Both the position numbers and the translations under genes were made by a program. Below are positions 10,099 to 24,200 of a stretch of DNA of 64,000 nt, in pieces. Within the stretch, counting starts at the first letter, position 1. The number at the start of each line of letters is the position of its first letter. The DNA comes from Arabidopsis thaliana (taxonomy: Eukaryota > Streptophyta > Magnoliopsida > Brassicales > Brassicaceae). A model generated the notes under the pieces. That model searched no databases. It saw only the letters and a list, made by a program, of their open reading frames with translations, and was not told the origin of the DNA. The DNA lies in assembly GCF_000001735.4 (NCBI RefSeq), contig NC_003070.9, positions 23,793,971-23,857,970 on the forward strand. Direction: 5' to 3'.

Positions 10099-12039
10099 TT
10101 ACATCCACCTCTTTGGCCCACCGGTAGAGCCAGAGCCACCATCTCTACCCAACATCGCCATCATCAAACTTCCACCATGGACTCTTCCTTCCGGAGCTAA
10201 CCCCAATCCTGCTTCATACTCATTGAGATCAACATCAGTCTCTGGAGATCCGGTAGCACTTCTCGCTTTCATTGTATCCATGTTCATGTCTTGAGAACCG
10301 CTAAACTCTTCCTCGTTCTCTGTTTCGCTGCTGCTTACTCTCGGTTCTTGGCTCTCGGAAGTTATAGTCATTCCTCCGTGAACCCGGTTATCCTGAACCA
10401 GACTGTTATGGAGTGCACAAAGACCAGTCTTACCGCGAGCAAACGAGGTACAAGGACCAGAAGAAGACTGTCCCGCATACTCAGTCTCGGGTTGACCCCA
10501 CGCACACCTTTTCCCTCCTCCATGTGCTTTGCAAAAGTCGGTACTACCTTGAGCACTTTTGCCACAGCCTTCAGACTGACATCTCTTTCCTCCACCATGT
10601 CTGACACAGAAATCAGTTCTTCCTCTAGCACTCTTTGTGCATTCGGGAACCGCACATCTCTTACCACCGCCATGTGCCACACAGAAATTGGTACCTCCGT
10701 GAACACTCTTGGAGCAAGGATCATCTCCTTGAAAGGCACATCTTTTACCTCCTCCATGTCCTTTACAGAACGGCGTGCTTCCTTCTGCTCCTTTGGTGCA
10801 ACCTGAGTGTGTACACCGTTTTCCACCACCGTGTGCTTTGCAGAACATTGTACTCCCTTGTGCTCCTTTTGTGCATCCATTAGATTGACATCGCCGACCA
10901 CCACCATGAGAGATACAGAGTCCTGAAAGGCCTTCAGCGCTTTTAGTGCAGTTCTCTCTTTGGCATCTCTTTCCTCCACCGTGCCTGATACAGAGTCCTG
11001 ATCTTCCTCTAGCAGCTCGTGTGCAATCTTCATGGCTGCACCTTCGACCACCTCCATGGGCTATACAGAAGTCAGTACGGCCTTCTGCACTTTTGGTGCA
11101 TCCGAGAAACTCACATCGACGACCACCTCCATGGGCTTTACAGTACACAGTTCGACCTTCGGCACCTTTGTGGCAACCATGTTTCTGGCATCTACGTCCA
11201 CCACCATGGGAAATGCAACGACCAGATGCGCCTCTTGCTCCCTTATGACATCCTTCGACTTGACATAACTTTGAACTAGAAGAATTCTTAAGCTGTGGCT
11301 TCAGCTGCTGAGATAAACCGGAAGTACATGTACCCGAGCTTATTGGTGTTGTTGCTGCCGTGTTAGATGACAGTTCCAGAACATGAGCAGCAGGAATGAT
11401 GACATTTTTGGGAATATGGCCTAAGAAGGAGCTTGTTTCCTTGCTTGAAGAGGCTTGCAATGTCGGTAATCCAAACCCTTGCCTCCAACCACACGTTGCA
11501 GATTCTTCATTATTTGCACGCAGCATGTCCGCAAGAGATTGAAATCGGTTGGCGTGCTGCTGGACCGCAGTGATCTCAGATTGACAAGATCCTCCACCAG
11601 AAAGACTCAATTCAAGATCAAATTTCGGGGAAGGGACCTGCAACCCTTTCATTTTCAAATTAGCTGGTTTTTTGTTGCTAGCCGTCGGTTTCTCGTTGCC
11701 AAGATGGAGGCTAAAGTCGAGCTCAATATCCATGGAGGACGCCTCCTCAGTTTCTCTGGCAGAAGATAAACTCGTGCAAGCAGTTGCCGAACTCCCTTTG
11801 CTATCAGAAGAGCTTGAAGAGTGACCGAGTCTTAAGGAGAGTAAAGGATCAGCTCCATCAATCAAATTCCATTTCCTTTTGATTCCCTTGGCATTAGACA
11901 ACGGAGAGGCAAGGGAATCAAGACGCAGAGTAGTATCCGCGGCCTCAGGGACTTCAACTTGAAGGGAACGTCCCAAAATCTTATAAGAATTCGAAGAGGA
12001 ATTACCAGCAAAAGCAATGTTCTGGAATCTGGAATGCAT
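10099..12039 (-). CDS. Cys/His-repeat (loricrin-like, WRKY19-type repeat) nuclear protein
   Basis: A single coding exon of 646 residues, start ATG at 12039. The N-terminal 260 residues are Ser-rich and include LDLELSLSGG and LDFSLHLG, resembling EAR-type repressor motifs. Residues about 265-540 hold eleven tandem repeats of about 25 residues. Each has the form C-x4-C-x-K-x-A-x-G-x3-x-C-x2-HGGGxRC, with spaced Cys and His suited to metal binding. The tail is acidic and Gly-rich. The same repeats occur at the N terminus of Arabidopsis WRKY19, which explains why such genes are sometimes labelled WRKY-like; no WRKY domain is present here. I take it to be At1g64140. Molecular function is unproven. 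A 5' UTR intron probably starts at 12953, with the first UTR exon reaching about 13090. Confidence 0.85.
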   Translation of the reverse strand: MHSRFQNIAFAGNSSSNSYKILGRSLQVEVPEAADTTLRLDSLASPLSNAKGIKRKWNLIDGADPLLSLRLGHSSSSSDSKGSSATACTSLSSARETEEASSMDIELDFSLHLGNEKPTASNKKPANLKMKGLQVPSPKFDLELSLSGGGSCQSEITAVQQHANRFQSLADMLRANNEESATCGWRQGFGLPTLQASSSKETSSFLGHIPKNVIIPAAHVLELSSNTAATTPISSGTCTSGLSQQLKPQLKNSSSSKLCQVEGCHKGARGASGRCISHGGGRRCQKHGCHKGAEGRTVYCKAHGGGRRCEFLGCTKSAEGRTDFCIAHGGGRRCSHEDCTRAARGRSGLCIRHGGGKRCQRENCTKSAEGLSGLCISHGGGRRCQSNGCTKGAQGSTMFCKAHGGGKRCTHSGCTKGAEGSTPFCKGHGGGKRCAFQGDDPCSKSVHGGTNFCVAHGGGKRCAVPECTKSARGRTDFCVRHGGGKRCQSEGCGKSAQGSTDFCKAHGGGKRCAWGQPETEYAGQSSSGPCTSFARGKTGLCALHNSLVQDNRVHGGMTITSESQEPRVSSSETENEEEFSGSQDMNMDTMKARSATGSPETDVDLNEYEAGLGLAPEGRVHGGSLMMAMLGRDGGSGSTGGPKRWM

Positions 12040-15000
12040 GGTCACAACTTAAAAATGAAAACTTTCGTCAAGAACACCAAAAGCAAAGACGCGAAGCCAA
12101 GAGGACAACAACAACTTCCGGGTTAAGAGAATAAAGCCACAGCTCTAATAAGAGTTAGAAGACCTTATAAGCATCTCCACCGCCGCTTACAAATCCTGAG
12201 GTGTCACACCGATCCATCTTCAAATAAAAGTTCAAATCAAATCTAACAGAGCTGATTCGAAAGTTGCTCACAAACCAAAATTAGTTCTTCTCAATCTTCA
12301 CGCAAGGATTACGGTAGCAGCTAACCATCCTGCTTCATATAACAGATAATAAACAAGTGAGTGGCAGTAAACCGCAATAGAGCAGTGAAAAATTCAATTG
12401 GGTTACCAAATCTACAGAACACAGATCATTTAACACCTCAAATCTACAGAACACTTAACATCTCCAGAACACACATAGTTTAGGACAAACACCATAAACC
12501 AAGATTAAAAAGCACAACCTTTTTATTCGTTAGTCAACCACAACATGAAACAAAACAAGAGATCTAAAAAAACAGATTGAGAAATGAAGAATTTTTTGTC
12601 AAAGAGATACACCACAAATGATGGATTATTCACTAGCTTCATCGATATGATTCCATGAGAAGCTTAGAATAAAAGAGAGAGAAATCAAAACAAAAGAGAC
12701 CAAACCAGAGTACTTCAAATCAAAAACTTGAGTCTTTCTAGATTAAACCGACACAAAATTTCAGAAATAAATGAAACAGAACAAGGAAAGAAAGCAACGA
12801 GAATAACAGAATTATTCAATTTCCCAGACATCGATCTCAGAGACATATTTTTTTTGTCTCGAATTAAAAAGAAGTCAAATTTCTCTGAATTTCTCATCAA
12901 AAACAAACATGCAAATTCAACTGAAGAAAAACAAAAACGAAGAATGAATTTACCTCAATTTTGAATCTGATTACGAGATTTTCACGGCATCGATTGATAA
13001 AATCAAATCGCGATTCTCAATCTCTCTCTCTCTCTATCAATAAGCGAAATTGAGTACTTGGGGCTCTACAAATGTTTTGGGTGTGATTGAAAAACCTAGG
13101 GATTTGCAGCGCCGGCGAGAGAGATCGAGAGAGGTATAAATAGGAGAGGAGAGAGAGAGGCTTTTTTTTTTGAAGGGAGTGGAAATGATATCGAATCTGA
13201 AAGGAGAGGTGAGGAGGATAAAAAAACCAAGGGTAAGACGACTGGTTTGCCACACGTGCCATCAGAATCTTTTGCACGTGCCACTTATACCCTTTTAATA
13301 TTTTTTTTATGTTTTTGTATTGACTGACTATTGATCATAAGTATAAGCTACAAACACATTAATCAATTCATTAAACAGAGAACACATAAATTCATTTTTA
13401 CGCACCAGCTAAATTTAATCAAAAATAAAATGAAGTATTTGACTGCCAAACATGATATGTCCTCCACTTCCTGATAATCAAATTTATCCTACCATAAATT
13501 TATATTAAGTTTGATTAATGGTATTTTTTTATCAATAACATTGTACTCTGTTATGCAGATTTGAGTACAGATAATGATATTAATATTAAGAGTTTAATTA
13601 GGATACGTATGGTTTAAACGAAGCCAAGATTGTTTGTGGCGGTTGGAAGCATCAGCAGCAAAGAAAAAACGAAGGGGTAATTTGGTGCGTGGCGGCTGAA
13701 GCAGCAGCGGCTCGTCACCGTTCAATTTGGTTTTGTGATTATGACTGTGGTCCCCACATGCGTCTTTTATGGGTCCCGCACGATTCCCCTCGGGAAGGTC
13801 TTCTACAAATCTACGACAGCGTAATTTTTTGCGATTTTTGTTTTTAATTTTTCAAAAATATATAAACCGACGTCGTTTCTTGGTTTTTTTTTGGCTATCG
13901 CTGTCCTTAGTAGGAAACCTAAAAAGGGTCCACGTACGATAAAAGAGTGGTTCACGTTTGCAAATGCAGCAATTTCGTTAGATTTTGTTTTTACTTTTTC
14001 TAGGTCAATTGTATTATTTAGATTCTCTAATTCCTTTTTTAGATTTCTATTTACTTCAAAACTACTAGTAGTATTCAATTTCGTAAAAGTACGTTAAATA
14101 CCATTTATATGTCAGGTAAATAATCGCTTTGCGTAATTCAACATGCAGGTGAAATTTCCCCCAACTTTAAAATCAAATCACTAAATATTGAGTTAAAGGT
14201 GTATATTGTAGAACAAATTAATATTTTTGAAGATAACTGCTGAAGTTTATGTCACTGTGATATACTATTATTTATCAAGAACAAAAAAATGCTCCAATAT
14301 TATATAGGTGTAGTCATTGTGTAGAAAAGGTATTATTAAGCAAGATATTTCGGTCAATTAATTTTAAAAAATTTGTGTCTTCAGAAACTTTGAAATATGC
14401 CTTTTCAAAACCAATGATTTTTAAAGTTATTTTTACAATATATCCAAACTACTATTTATGTAGGTGCATCAGTGCATGCTTATTTTGCACAATATATAGC
14501 TTTACTTCTGTAATCCTTTTTAAAAAAGAAAAATCACCTTGGCCCTTGCTTAATATTGAAACTAAAACCATTTAAAAAAAAAATACCAAAACAATTTACA
14601 CCTTACTATAAAAGAAAGGAGATGGTATTATCTTCCTATTTCTCATGTCGGTGTAACAACTCCTTTGGCCTTTGTGAGTGGAACTCATAAATTTATAACT
14701 TTTTCATATAATTTTAATTCACATGCACGATTATAGTATTTAAATACACATTTGTACATGAAGAATATAGAAAAGAATATGCTCTACCATGTTCAACCTC
14801 TTTTTAGTCTTTATATTCTTTCCAGTCCCGAACACGTGTTATGTTTGGACGCATCTTTCAAAACATAACATATTACCTATCTTGACATCTAAGTAAATTC
14901 TAACCACTAAAAACCAAATGTGGTAGTAAACGTTAACGTATGAGAACTGTAAAATCCACATTATAATTTGCAGAAAAACAGTTGAAAATAAACAATATAC

Positions 15001-15076
15001 TAATATTTTACAAAAATAAAATTAAACTTGAATATGTTTGTACAAGAAGGTATAGAAAAAATATATTTTTCGGTAC
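12040..15076. other. 5' UTR/promoter of the repeat protein and intergenic DNA
   Basis: 12040 to about 13090 is 5' UTR with an intron (donor at 12952-12953 on the minus strand). The promoter follows, then AT-rich DNA to the 3' end of PAM71. Short frames at 13017-13284 and 13803-14097 are low complexity and look accidental. The GC-richer block 13620-13800 is not recognisably coding. Confidence 0.45.
13253..13280. promoter_or_regulatory. Pair of G-boxes (CACGTG) upstream of the repeat-protein gene
   Basis: CACGTGCC at 13253 and again at 13275, 22 bases apart (two helical turns) and about 170 bases before the likely transcription start. CACGTG is the core of ABRE/G-box sites bound by bZIP and bHLH factors, so ABA or light control is possible. 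This is motif evidence only. Confidence 0.5.
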
Positions 15077-18000
15077 TTACGTAACGATCTCAGCCACCGT
15101 CACAGCAGCAAACACGAGAAACAGAACTCCTCCGACATAAGCAATTGCCTGTTTCGAACCAAACGACATGTAAACATTTCCGTCTTTAGAACACACTCTC
15201 TCTCCCAAAATTGTTTTTTAAATAGTCTAAACTTTAGATCAAAACAATAAAAAAAATGGTCTTAAATCTTTATAAATTAAATTGTAAGCCTACTATCAAG
15301 TCATAAAAGCTAAAATCTAAGCCTTAAACCATAAAACATAAATCATGAACCTTAAAACCTAAAGAAAATTATAGTATATACTTGTGATTTAATTTTTATT
15401 TCCGCGGCTAGTTTCATTAGTTTGGGAATAATAACGCGTTGTTGACAGATTGGATCGGACATAGGAAAGAATAAAAACAATAAAAGATGTTATTTTGACT
15501 CTTTTTTGGGGAGGAATAGATACCAAGTGATGTGGAAGACTTGAGATCAATGAACATAGAAGCTTGTTTTTGCCACTTGCCCAAAGAATAAAAACCTTAA
15601 TCTCTCACTTTTCTTTCTATCATGTTAAATCTCAGAACACAATACGAGATTAAAAATTATATCCTTTGACTAACTAAAACAAAACTCAAAAAGGTGGTTT
15701 GGAACTTTTAAAACCATGATTAAAGCTAGTAATTTGCCATTAGTATCTCGTTTTTGTGTAATAAAAGCTGAATATATCCTAGGATATGCTGGCATTTAGT
15801 ATATTCACCCTAAATTTTCATGATAATCTAAGGACATGGATTTGTTTCATATTTCATTAATTGTTTTCTACTTTTTTAATGCAACCATTAAAGTTTTATT
15901 CTTCTTAACCTTTTACTTGGTCAGGATGCAGGTTAAGACATGTAACAAAAATCTAAACCTGACACTATAAATGAAAAAGGAGTATTCTTCAAGTGCTTTT
16001 GTGAAATAATGATTTTCTAAAATTGATTTGATCTATATAAAGTATAAACATGTATATACTGTCTATGTGTATGTATATAGAGATAGATAAAGAACGGAAT
16101 TAGTTACCTTCTCTGATAAGAAATTTCCTAGCAAAGAACCGCCCAATACTGCAAGCTGCGATTAACAAACCAAGCTGCAAGTTAGAGTTCTTGTGTCTTC
16201 CAAGTTTCAGGAGAATTGAAAAAATCTTTTCTTTGATGGGGTTTTAAGTCTTAATAGTACTTAAAGATACTTTTGACTAGCCCAAATAGCTAGGATCTTT
16301 AAAGTGTTCACATAGAAGTTTCAATCAAAAGATAAAGAACTCACAAGAGTCGCAGCACCGTGACCCGCCAACGCTCCAGCGATGACACCCAATGGTGATG
16401 ATGCAGCCGCAAGAGCTTCAAAGAATTAGAAGATTATATACACTTTTGGAGTTTTGGACCTGAGGTTTTGATTTATCATGAAATTTGAACTTTTTGAGTC
16501 TCACCAATTGTTGAGAAGAAGGATTTGTCACCCCATTCCGCAACAAAAACCAATGCGAAAGTGCTGATGATGGTGTTCGCGGCTGCTACTATCCCGGCTC
16601 CATTACCTGAAAGCTCTGAAACCGCTAGTTCTGCCTGTAGATAATAAGTAAATAAATATTGACTTCTTGAAGGTTGCATGGAAATATACAAAGAGTGAAC
16701 GAAAGGCTAAAGAGGTTTTACTTCTTTCTGTTCTTCGTCAGCTTTACCCTCGTCTGAAACAGCATCTAATAACGTTGAAACACCGAAGTACACCTAAATG
16801 TAACAAAAGTGGTTAATACTGTTTCATGGTTAAGACTATGCTCTGTACAATATGATCCAACCCAAAATGAACCATAAACCAGGCTTGAAAACCAATCAAC
16901 ATCTTCATTGTTAGACCAGTAACTTTTTCTACATAAAAATCCAAACCCAATAGAGCCTGAAACTTATAAACTTCATGACAATTTTAAGACCCTTCGAATC
17001 GAAAACTGAACCAAAACCAAAACAAAACTCATAACAAAAGGGTTACAGCTACATTTGGTTTCACTTGGTAGACATCATATACTTAGGAAGATATACTTGC
17101 TAGACATAAGAAAGGTCCAAACCAAGCACCCGTGGTTAGTACGACTCTGCTAAGAAAGGTGAATAAAGAGATTTACCAGAAGACAAACTGCTGCAATATC
17201 ATCTATAGGCAAATCGGTTCCACCAAACCTGTGTTCTCAAGCATTGACGTTCAGCATCATCATGGAACTTAAACCTGCTTAATAATTTTTGCCAGAATAC
17301 TCAAACCTGAATGGAAGAACTTCATCGACATAGTGGAAAGTGCGTCCAAGCACTACAGATATTATCGTCATTATCCTGCAAAATTACCAAGTTTTATAAC
17401 GTTGCTCTACAGATTTCAAAGTAACATTTGGTTTCAGACAAGATTCACGGACCATAATAACGCCTCTGTTTGAGAAAGAAAGCATACCCTAGAGCGCCAA
17501 AAGTCCCCACGAATACGGTAGCAGCAGAGTTCCTTGCTGCTAAAAGGGCCTAACCAACAAACATGAAAACTTATCACAATCAACAGAATCATTGATGACA
17601 AAGAGAGTTTCTAAAGCGTAGATTAACATCTCAAGATCATACCGCAATGAAGAAAGTCTTGTCTCCAAGTTCAGAGAAAAAGATAAGCAAGAAAGCCTAC
17701 ACAGACATAGACAGAGCAAAAAATAAAATTTAAGAGTACTGGAATTGAAGAAGAGATAGTTCCCGGTTCTGTGCAAAAGGAAGATTCTCTAACCGAAGCA
17801 AAACCTGAGCTAATATCTCCAAGGTCTCCAAAAGAAGTGACAAGTGACTGTGTCACATTGGGAATTGACGAAGCTGCAAAAGCTGGATCAGTGCCTAGTA
17901 ATGCAACCGAACCTGATACCGCCAAGAACATAAGAACTCTCTGAATCTCTCTTCTTGAGTGAGCTATCGATGACTCAACCAGAACATCAAGATTTCTATC

Positions 18001-18609
18001 ATGCTCTTCAGACTCAGCTTTCTGAACAAAGCAAACACAACAACTTATTCAGCTTATGCATTTAAACACATTCTCTCCACTATTGTTCAACCTTAAAATC
18101 AATCATCATTATAATAAACCTACATTACCATTTTAGGTAAATCCACACAGAACAAGCAATTCAGAAATCTCCTCTAGGCCTTAACAGAATCTCATCTAAA
18201 AAAATTCAAAAATCTACCAAAAGAAGATTGGTGGAAGGTAACAAAAATCAGAATCACCTCGAGGTAACAAGCCGCATCGTTTCGTTGGAAGCATCGAAAA
18301 CCTAGCTGCTGAGATTCATTTCGACGCAATTGAGTCAAACATCTGCACAGAATTGTGAAAAGACGTAAACTCCTACATGGCTACATTCCATTCGCATAGC
18401 AAATTCAAAAGCCGATGAACAATCAATTATCAAATTTACCTAGAAAAGTATTGATTACGAACCGAAAACCCGATCGGAATTGGATAAGCGGAGACGCATC
18501 TCCTCGACGATGAGGAAGGAGAAGAAGAAGTAGAAGAAAAATCGGATTTGGGAGGCCTAGGGTTCTGGAATGGAATGCGAAGCGACTCCGAGAGATTCAA
18601 ACTTAGCAT
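15077..18609 (-). CDS. PAM71: PAM71, thylakoid Mn2+/Ca2+ transporter of the UPF0016/GDT1 family
   Basis: Minus-strand gene. Coding exons: 18440-18609, 18258-18342, 17794-18021, 17643-17696, 17488-17549, 17307-17375, 17177-17229, 16722-16793, 16505-16634, 16345-16415, 16108-16155 and 15077-15148, all with GT-AG borders and continuous frame, for about 370 residues. The N terminus is Ser/Arg-rich like a chloroplast transit peptide. Two copies of the family's Glu-x-Gly-Asp-Lys-Ser/Thr motif are visible: SELGDKTFF (exon at 17643) and AEWGDKSFF (exon at 16505). Each starts a repeat of three membrane helices. GDT1 proteins move Mn2+ and Ca2+; PAM71 (At1g64150) does so in the thylakoid membrane and supports the manganese cluster of photosystem II. 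The intron at 15149-16107 is unusually long for this gene. Confidence 0.93.
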
Positions 18610-18769
18610 TTCTTTCCTGAGGATTTTGTATTTCGCTTCTTCTTCTTCTTCACAGTGTGATTCTTCTTTACTGCGAGCAAAAAACCTTTGGCTCTGTGTT
18701 GTTCTGAGAAGATAGTGAAAAAAATCCACAAAACTAGAGTTATTCGCGCGCGTCCACGTAGTAACAGCG

Positions 18770-18809
18770 CACGTGTGGGAAAAACTCAAGCAACTGTTGA
18801 ATACACGTG
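18770..18809. promoter_or_regulatory. Two G-boxes upstream of PAM71
   Basis: CACGTG at 18770-18775 and 18804-18809, 161 and 195 bases before the PAM71 ATG. G-boxes are common in light-responsive photosynthesis genes. Functional assignment is inference. Confidence 0.45.
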
Positions 18810-20005
18810 ACGAGTTTCGAGCCTATATATCATATTGGGCCAACAATAGGCCCGTTTTCGTTAAAATGCCTTCGCAGATAAGGCTTTTTAGGACAAACTA
18901 TTTTAGTATTTTTCTTTTCCTTCGTTTGTTATCATCTTCACAGTTTGTCAACATTCAACAATTTGTCTTTTTGTTTACTATTGTTCTGCTTTTCTTTTGT
19001 TTCACGATATTATTTTTTAAAATGTGAATAGTTATGTCACATTTGAAATTCTGCAACTTGATTTGCTTTATTGGCTGCCGAATGCCAATGTTCTATTAAG
19101 TCGGCGAAAGCTTAGCTTAATTAAAAAAAAATTGATGATAAAACGGTTACTTTTACAAATGGACTAGATTATCATTAAGAAAAAAACATGTTTGGTATGC
19201 AAATTATATTAGCCATAGGGTACTTAACAAACTAAAATTAAAATTTTCAACGTGACTTTTACCAATAAAATAGATGACTCTACTTTTAGTTATAGAAAAA
19301 AATGATATGATTTATATATAATAAAATAAAATAAAATCTATAACGATACTTTTTAGCATCATGCTAATGGTCAGTGGCAGTTTGACATAAATTCATGTAA
19401 AATTATAAGTTATTGGAAAAACTCCTCATGCTCTTTAGTTTTTATTATTAGTGCTCCACCAACCCATCATTAAAAGGCCAAATTACATATATTAGTAGTT
19501 CTGAAAGACTATACATATATATATTATTAATGTCCTAAATTTAGACGAACAAGTAGATTATTCATTGATTCAATATATATGATTTAAAGCCATGAATTGC
19601 ATATTTAACCGATTTAATATCTCTTCTGCTTTTGAATTTGTGCTGTTTTAGATATTATTGATGAATTCGTGCAACTCCAGCTTAAGGTATGTACAAGCTT
19701 TAAGCTTATGTAGTCTTAAATCAAATATGTATTATATATACTAATTTGTTTTAGTACTTCATTCGTGTTATTTTTAACGATTTCTCCACTACTATAACAT
19801 TTTGTGGAAAGTTTTGAAAGGTGATTGAGCCGCCTACATGGAAAACTTTCAGATATTCATGGTAAATGATCTCACTTTATACACATCAACAAAACTTATC
19901 ACCAACCTAATATAAATAAATATATAAACAAGAAACAAGAGAGAAGAAGTGAGCTAGTCCACTTTGTTTATACTTAATATTAACACGGACTAGTAACCCA
20001 AGTTG

Positions 20006-20013
20006 TATATAAA
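20006..20013 (+). promoter_or_regulatory. TATA box of DIR5
   Basis: TATATAAA, 80 bases before the DIR5 ATG, giving a leader of about 50 bases. The spacing suits a plant Pol II core promoter. Confidence 0.65.
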
Positions 20014-20074
20014 CCCATCACTCCTTCTTTGTCAATCTCACTCTCTCATTATCCACTCTCACATTTTCATTTAA

Positions 20075-20641
<567 letters not shown>

Positions 20642-21268
20642 AAGAGACCATTAAATGGTTCCAGAGACAGAGAGAAAGAGAAAGAGGCTGAGTCCTTTGA
20701 AACTTTTTGATAATTTAATAAGTTTAAAAGGTGTGTAACAATCTTATATTGGAATTTTATGTTTTCTGTTCGATATGTGGTTTGATAATTATGTAGTATA
20801 TGATTTGTTATGTCATGTGTTGTTTGACAAACCAAACACAGTGTTATACAATATCAGATTTTGATTACTACTGAAATTTCAATCTAGCTTTATAATGGAC
20901 ACATGCATGGGATGATAGTAAATTGAGTAGGAAAAAATATTTCTACAACACCACTAGTCAATATAATTGTAGTATCTAAAATTACTATATGAAGTATTCC
21001 TTTGAAAAAAGGATCGACTTACCAAAATATAAATATCTTTGGTCAAAATTTTGAACTCTTAACAACTTGAATAATCTATCCATCAAATCATATGTTTTAA
21101 GGATATGATATAATCAGTGACTCAAATTCATAAATATGTTTTATCTTACAAATTCATAAAAAGGGGAGTCGTTTGATTCATGCATGTTGATACATAAGAG
21201 TGTTTCGTGTTATCCATCATGGTTTGTGCTTCAAGGTAAAGAAAACACAATCCTCTGTTTCCAGATTT
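20642..21268. other. 3' UTRs of convergent DIR5 and CHX16
   Basis: AT-rich sequence between two convergent stop codons. No other feature seen. Confidence 0.5.
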
Positions 21269-24200
21269 TCATGGCGTCTCCACCACCGGGACAGAGACGG
21301 AACCCACCACAGAAGGACCTTTCCCGGTGTATTGTTGAACCACCAAAACAGACACTGAAGTAGAAATCTCATTTGACACGATCAAGTTTCCGACCGGTCC
21401 CAGTTCTGGACACTCTATCTTCATAACCGGTAATCTTGAAACCATAGGTCCTTTGGAAGATTTTCCCACCAATAAAATATCGCACTCGTAAAATTGGCGG
21501 ATAATCTCAACCACTTCCTCCGTTGAATTCACCGTCCTCTCTTCAAATCTAGCTGCATTGGCCCTTTTCTTGATTGCTGCAAGGAATTGCTCGTCTAAGG
21601 AACATAGTGATGTTTCTTGCGCTTCAAGCCTATCAAACCTTGCGCTCTCCGGACCAGAGATAACCACAACGGTCAAGTTAACGCCCGGATGTTCAGCCAT
21701 TCGTAACCCGTAAACCAAAGCTTCACGATCATCGCAACCGCCAAAGAACAGAACATTGACGGAAAGTGAAAAGTTGCTCGAAGCTACCGGAGAATTGTTG
21801 TCGCCGAGACCACGATCAACCAAAATTCCAACAGAACACGGTGAATTCTCAAGAACTCTTTTGTTAATCCCCTGATACTCCGATCTCACCGTTTCAAATT
21901 CTTTCTCCAGAGATCTCCATTGCTTATGGAACGGCAAAATCACAAACGCTGTGCATTTACTATCAGCAGAGCTACATATATCCTCATGAATTGTTGACAA
22001 CGGTGAAATCGCGGTCACAGAACGCACCGAAACGCTACTTAGCTTACTAGACGCCTCGAACGCGACCGTAACGGCACTAGAATTCTCTCTTTTCTTGTTC
22101 CAAAAGGGCAAACCGTTGCTTCTCACCTTTTGAACCATTCGAATAGAAGAAGGTCTCTCGGAGAGTTGAGTTAAATGCATAACGTAAACGCAAAATCTTT
22201 CTTTGGTTTCGTTGCTTCCACGAGTAGCTTCCATTATTTTCATCATGGGATCAATATCTTTACTGCTTTGAAGACATACCAAAACCTTAAGCTGCTGCAT
22301 CTTCTCGCCTTCTTCATCATTCTCAATCTTGCGTCTATGTTTGCGGTTCTTGTAGCTGACGCTACTATGTGTTTGTGTTGTCTCGCTTGGTTTGTATAAC
22401 GCCAAGACTATTGGCGTTGTGATGAATGTTGTGAATATCGCCATGAGAACCATAATTGCAAAAGTCTGATCGCTCAAAACCTGCGTTACATAAATCCTAA
22501 TTAAATCCTTAACTATTTGATTAAAATCATTTCAGCTTGTAATTATATTGTTTTAGAATAGATGAAAGTACCTTTCTGTCTTTGCCAATGTTGAGAACAA
22601 TTAGCTCCACTAAACCCTTTGTGTTCATTAAAACCCCAAGAACAACCGATTCACGGAGCCTTACCTTGCATAACAAGGCAACACTCACAGTCCCAACGAT
22701 TTTGCCAAAACAAGCCGTAACAATCACCAACGCGAGTCGTCCCCACGATTTCACACCTTGAATCGTAGTTATATCCGTTTTCAAACCGCTCATAACGAAG
22801 TACAGTGGTAGAAGAAGACCCATTACAAGATCTTCAATCTTCTCCACAATCGCGTCTGAGAAATGTCCTTTGGGAAACAAAACGCCCATCACAAACGCAC
22901 CGAAAATCGCGTGAATCCCAATGGCGTCTGTCGCGAAACCCGCGAGTAGAACCGCGCAAAGGGCGACGCAAACGTACATTTCGCCTATGGGTTCGCCTTC
23001 TGGGCAACGCCGAGAGATGAATTTGAAAATTCGCGGTACGATTAAAAAACACGCGATCACAAACGCGATTCCACTTAACAGAACCCAGAGAGGAACAAGC
23101 GGAGAATTCCTATCGCCGGAGAGAGATACAGCGAGAGCTAGGAGAACCCAAGCCGCGACGTCGTTAATTGCGGCGGCGTTCATTGAAATCCGGCCGAGAT
23201 CGGTTGTGAGTAGCTTTAATTCAGCGAGTATTCTCGCCAAAACTCCGAAAGCAGTGATCGAGAGCGCGACTCCCATGAAAATGATGAACGGAAGTACTTT
23301 GCTATTGTCGCCAGAAGAAGAAGCTTCAGGGAAAGCGAAGGAGGTGACAATGCCCATACCGAAGGGGAGAAGCATTCCGGCGGCGGCGATGGAAATCGCT
23401 TTTTTGCCGGTACGTCGGAGAGATGTCAGATCGATCTCGAGTCCGACGAGGAAAAGGAAGAGAAGGAGGCCGAGGTTTGCTAGAGTGTCGAGCACCGTTA
23501 GACTTCTCGCCGGGAAAATTGAATTCTTGTACGACGTGATTCTACCGAGAGCCGACGGGCCAAGAAGAATCCCGCCCTAAATCCCGGTACAAATTAAATC
23601 AATTTCTGTCTGGTTTAGTTTTTGAATTAAACTGGATAAGTGAAATGTTTTTATACCAATACAAATAAATACAACCAAATATAATTTTTTAAAATCAGTA
23701 TCCACCATGCTAATCTTATTTGTATTATTGTATCTTTCCAATTTTATTGGATGTTTTCTAAAGAACAAATTAACTATTTATAAACGAATCTACATAATTT
23801 CTAAACCAAATTAGTAAGATGGCTTCATGATTGTTTAGTGATGAAACGAAAAATAAAAAAAAAAACATGTCCAAAAAAAACTGAACCAATTGTCTGAAAA
23901 TTAAAGAGATAATTGATTAAAATTGAACCTGACATGTGTGACTAAAGAGGAATTAGGTTTGTAGTTATTATTTTTTCTAACCAAGAAACCACATACAGTA
24001 ATAAGCTGAACGGAATCCCGGTATAACTCATATTTCAGTCTGGTAGGATATTTATTAAACCGGAAACTATAAGACTGACCTAAACCGGTTGATGGAGGAC
24101 TTACAATGATCTCGGCGACAACACGTGGTTGTCTCATGGGACGGAGAAGGAAGGCCAAAGAGCGAGTGACGGCGACGACAAGGCAAATCTGAAGAATGAC

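Noticed and set aside
10291-11769. Several long frames opposite and within the Cys/His-repeat gene (10291-10806, 10368-11057, 10946-11769)
   Set aside because: They are shadows of the 75-base coding repeats; no domain, and codon pattern fits only the minus-strand frame.
13017-13284. Overlapping short minus-strand frames before the repeat-protein gene
   Set aside because: Low-complexity CT-rich leader/promoter DNA open in all frames.
22805-23580. 219-residue frame opposite CHX16
   Set aside because: Arg/Ser-rich antisense shadow of membrane-helix codons.
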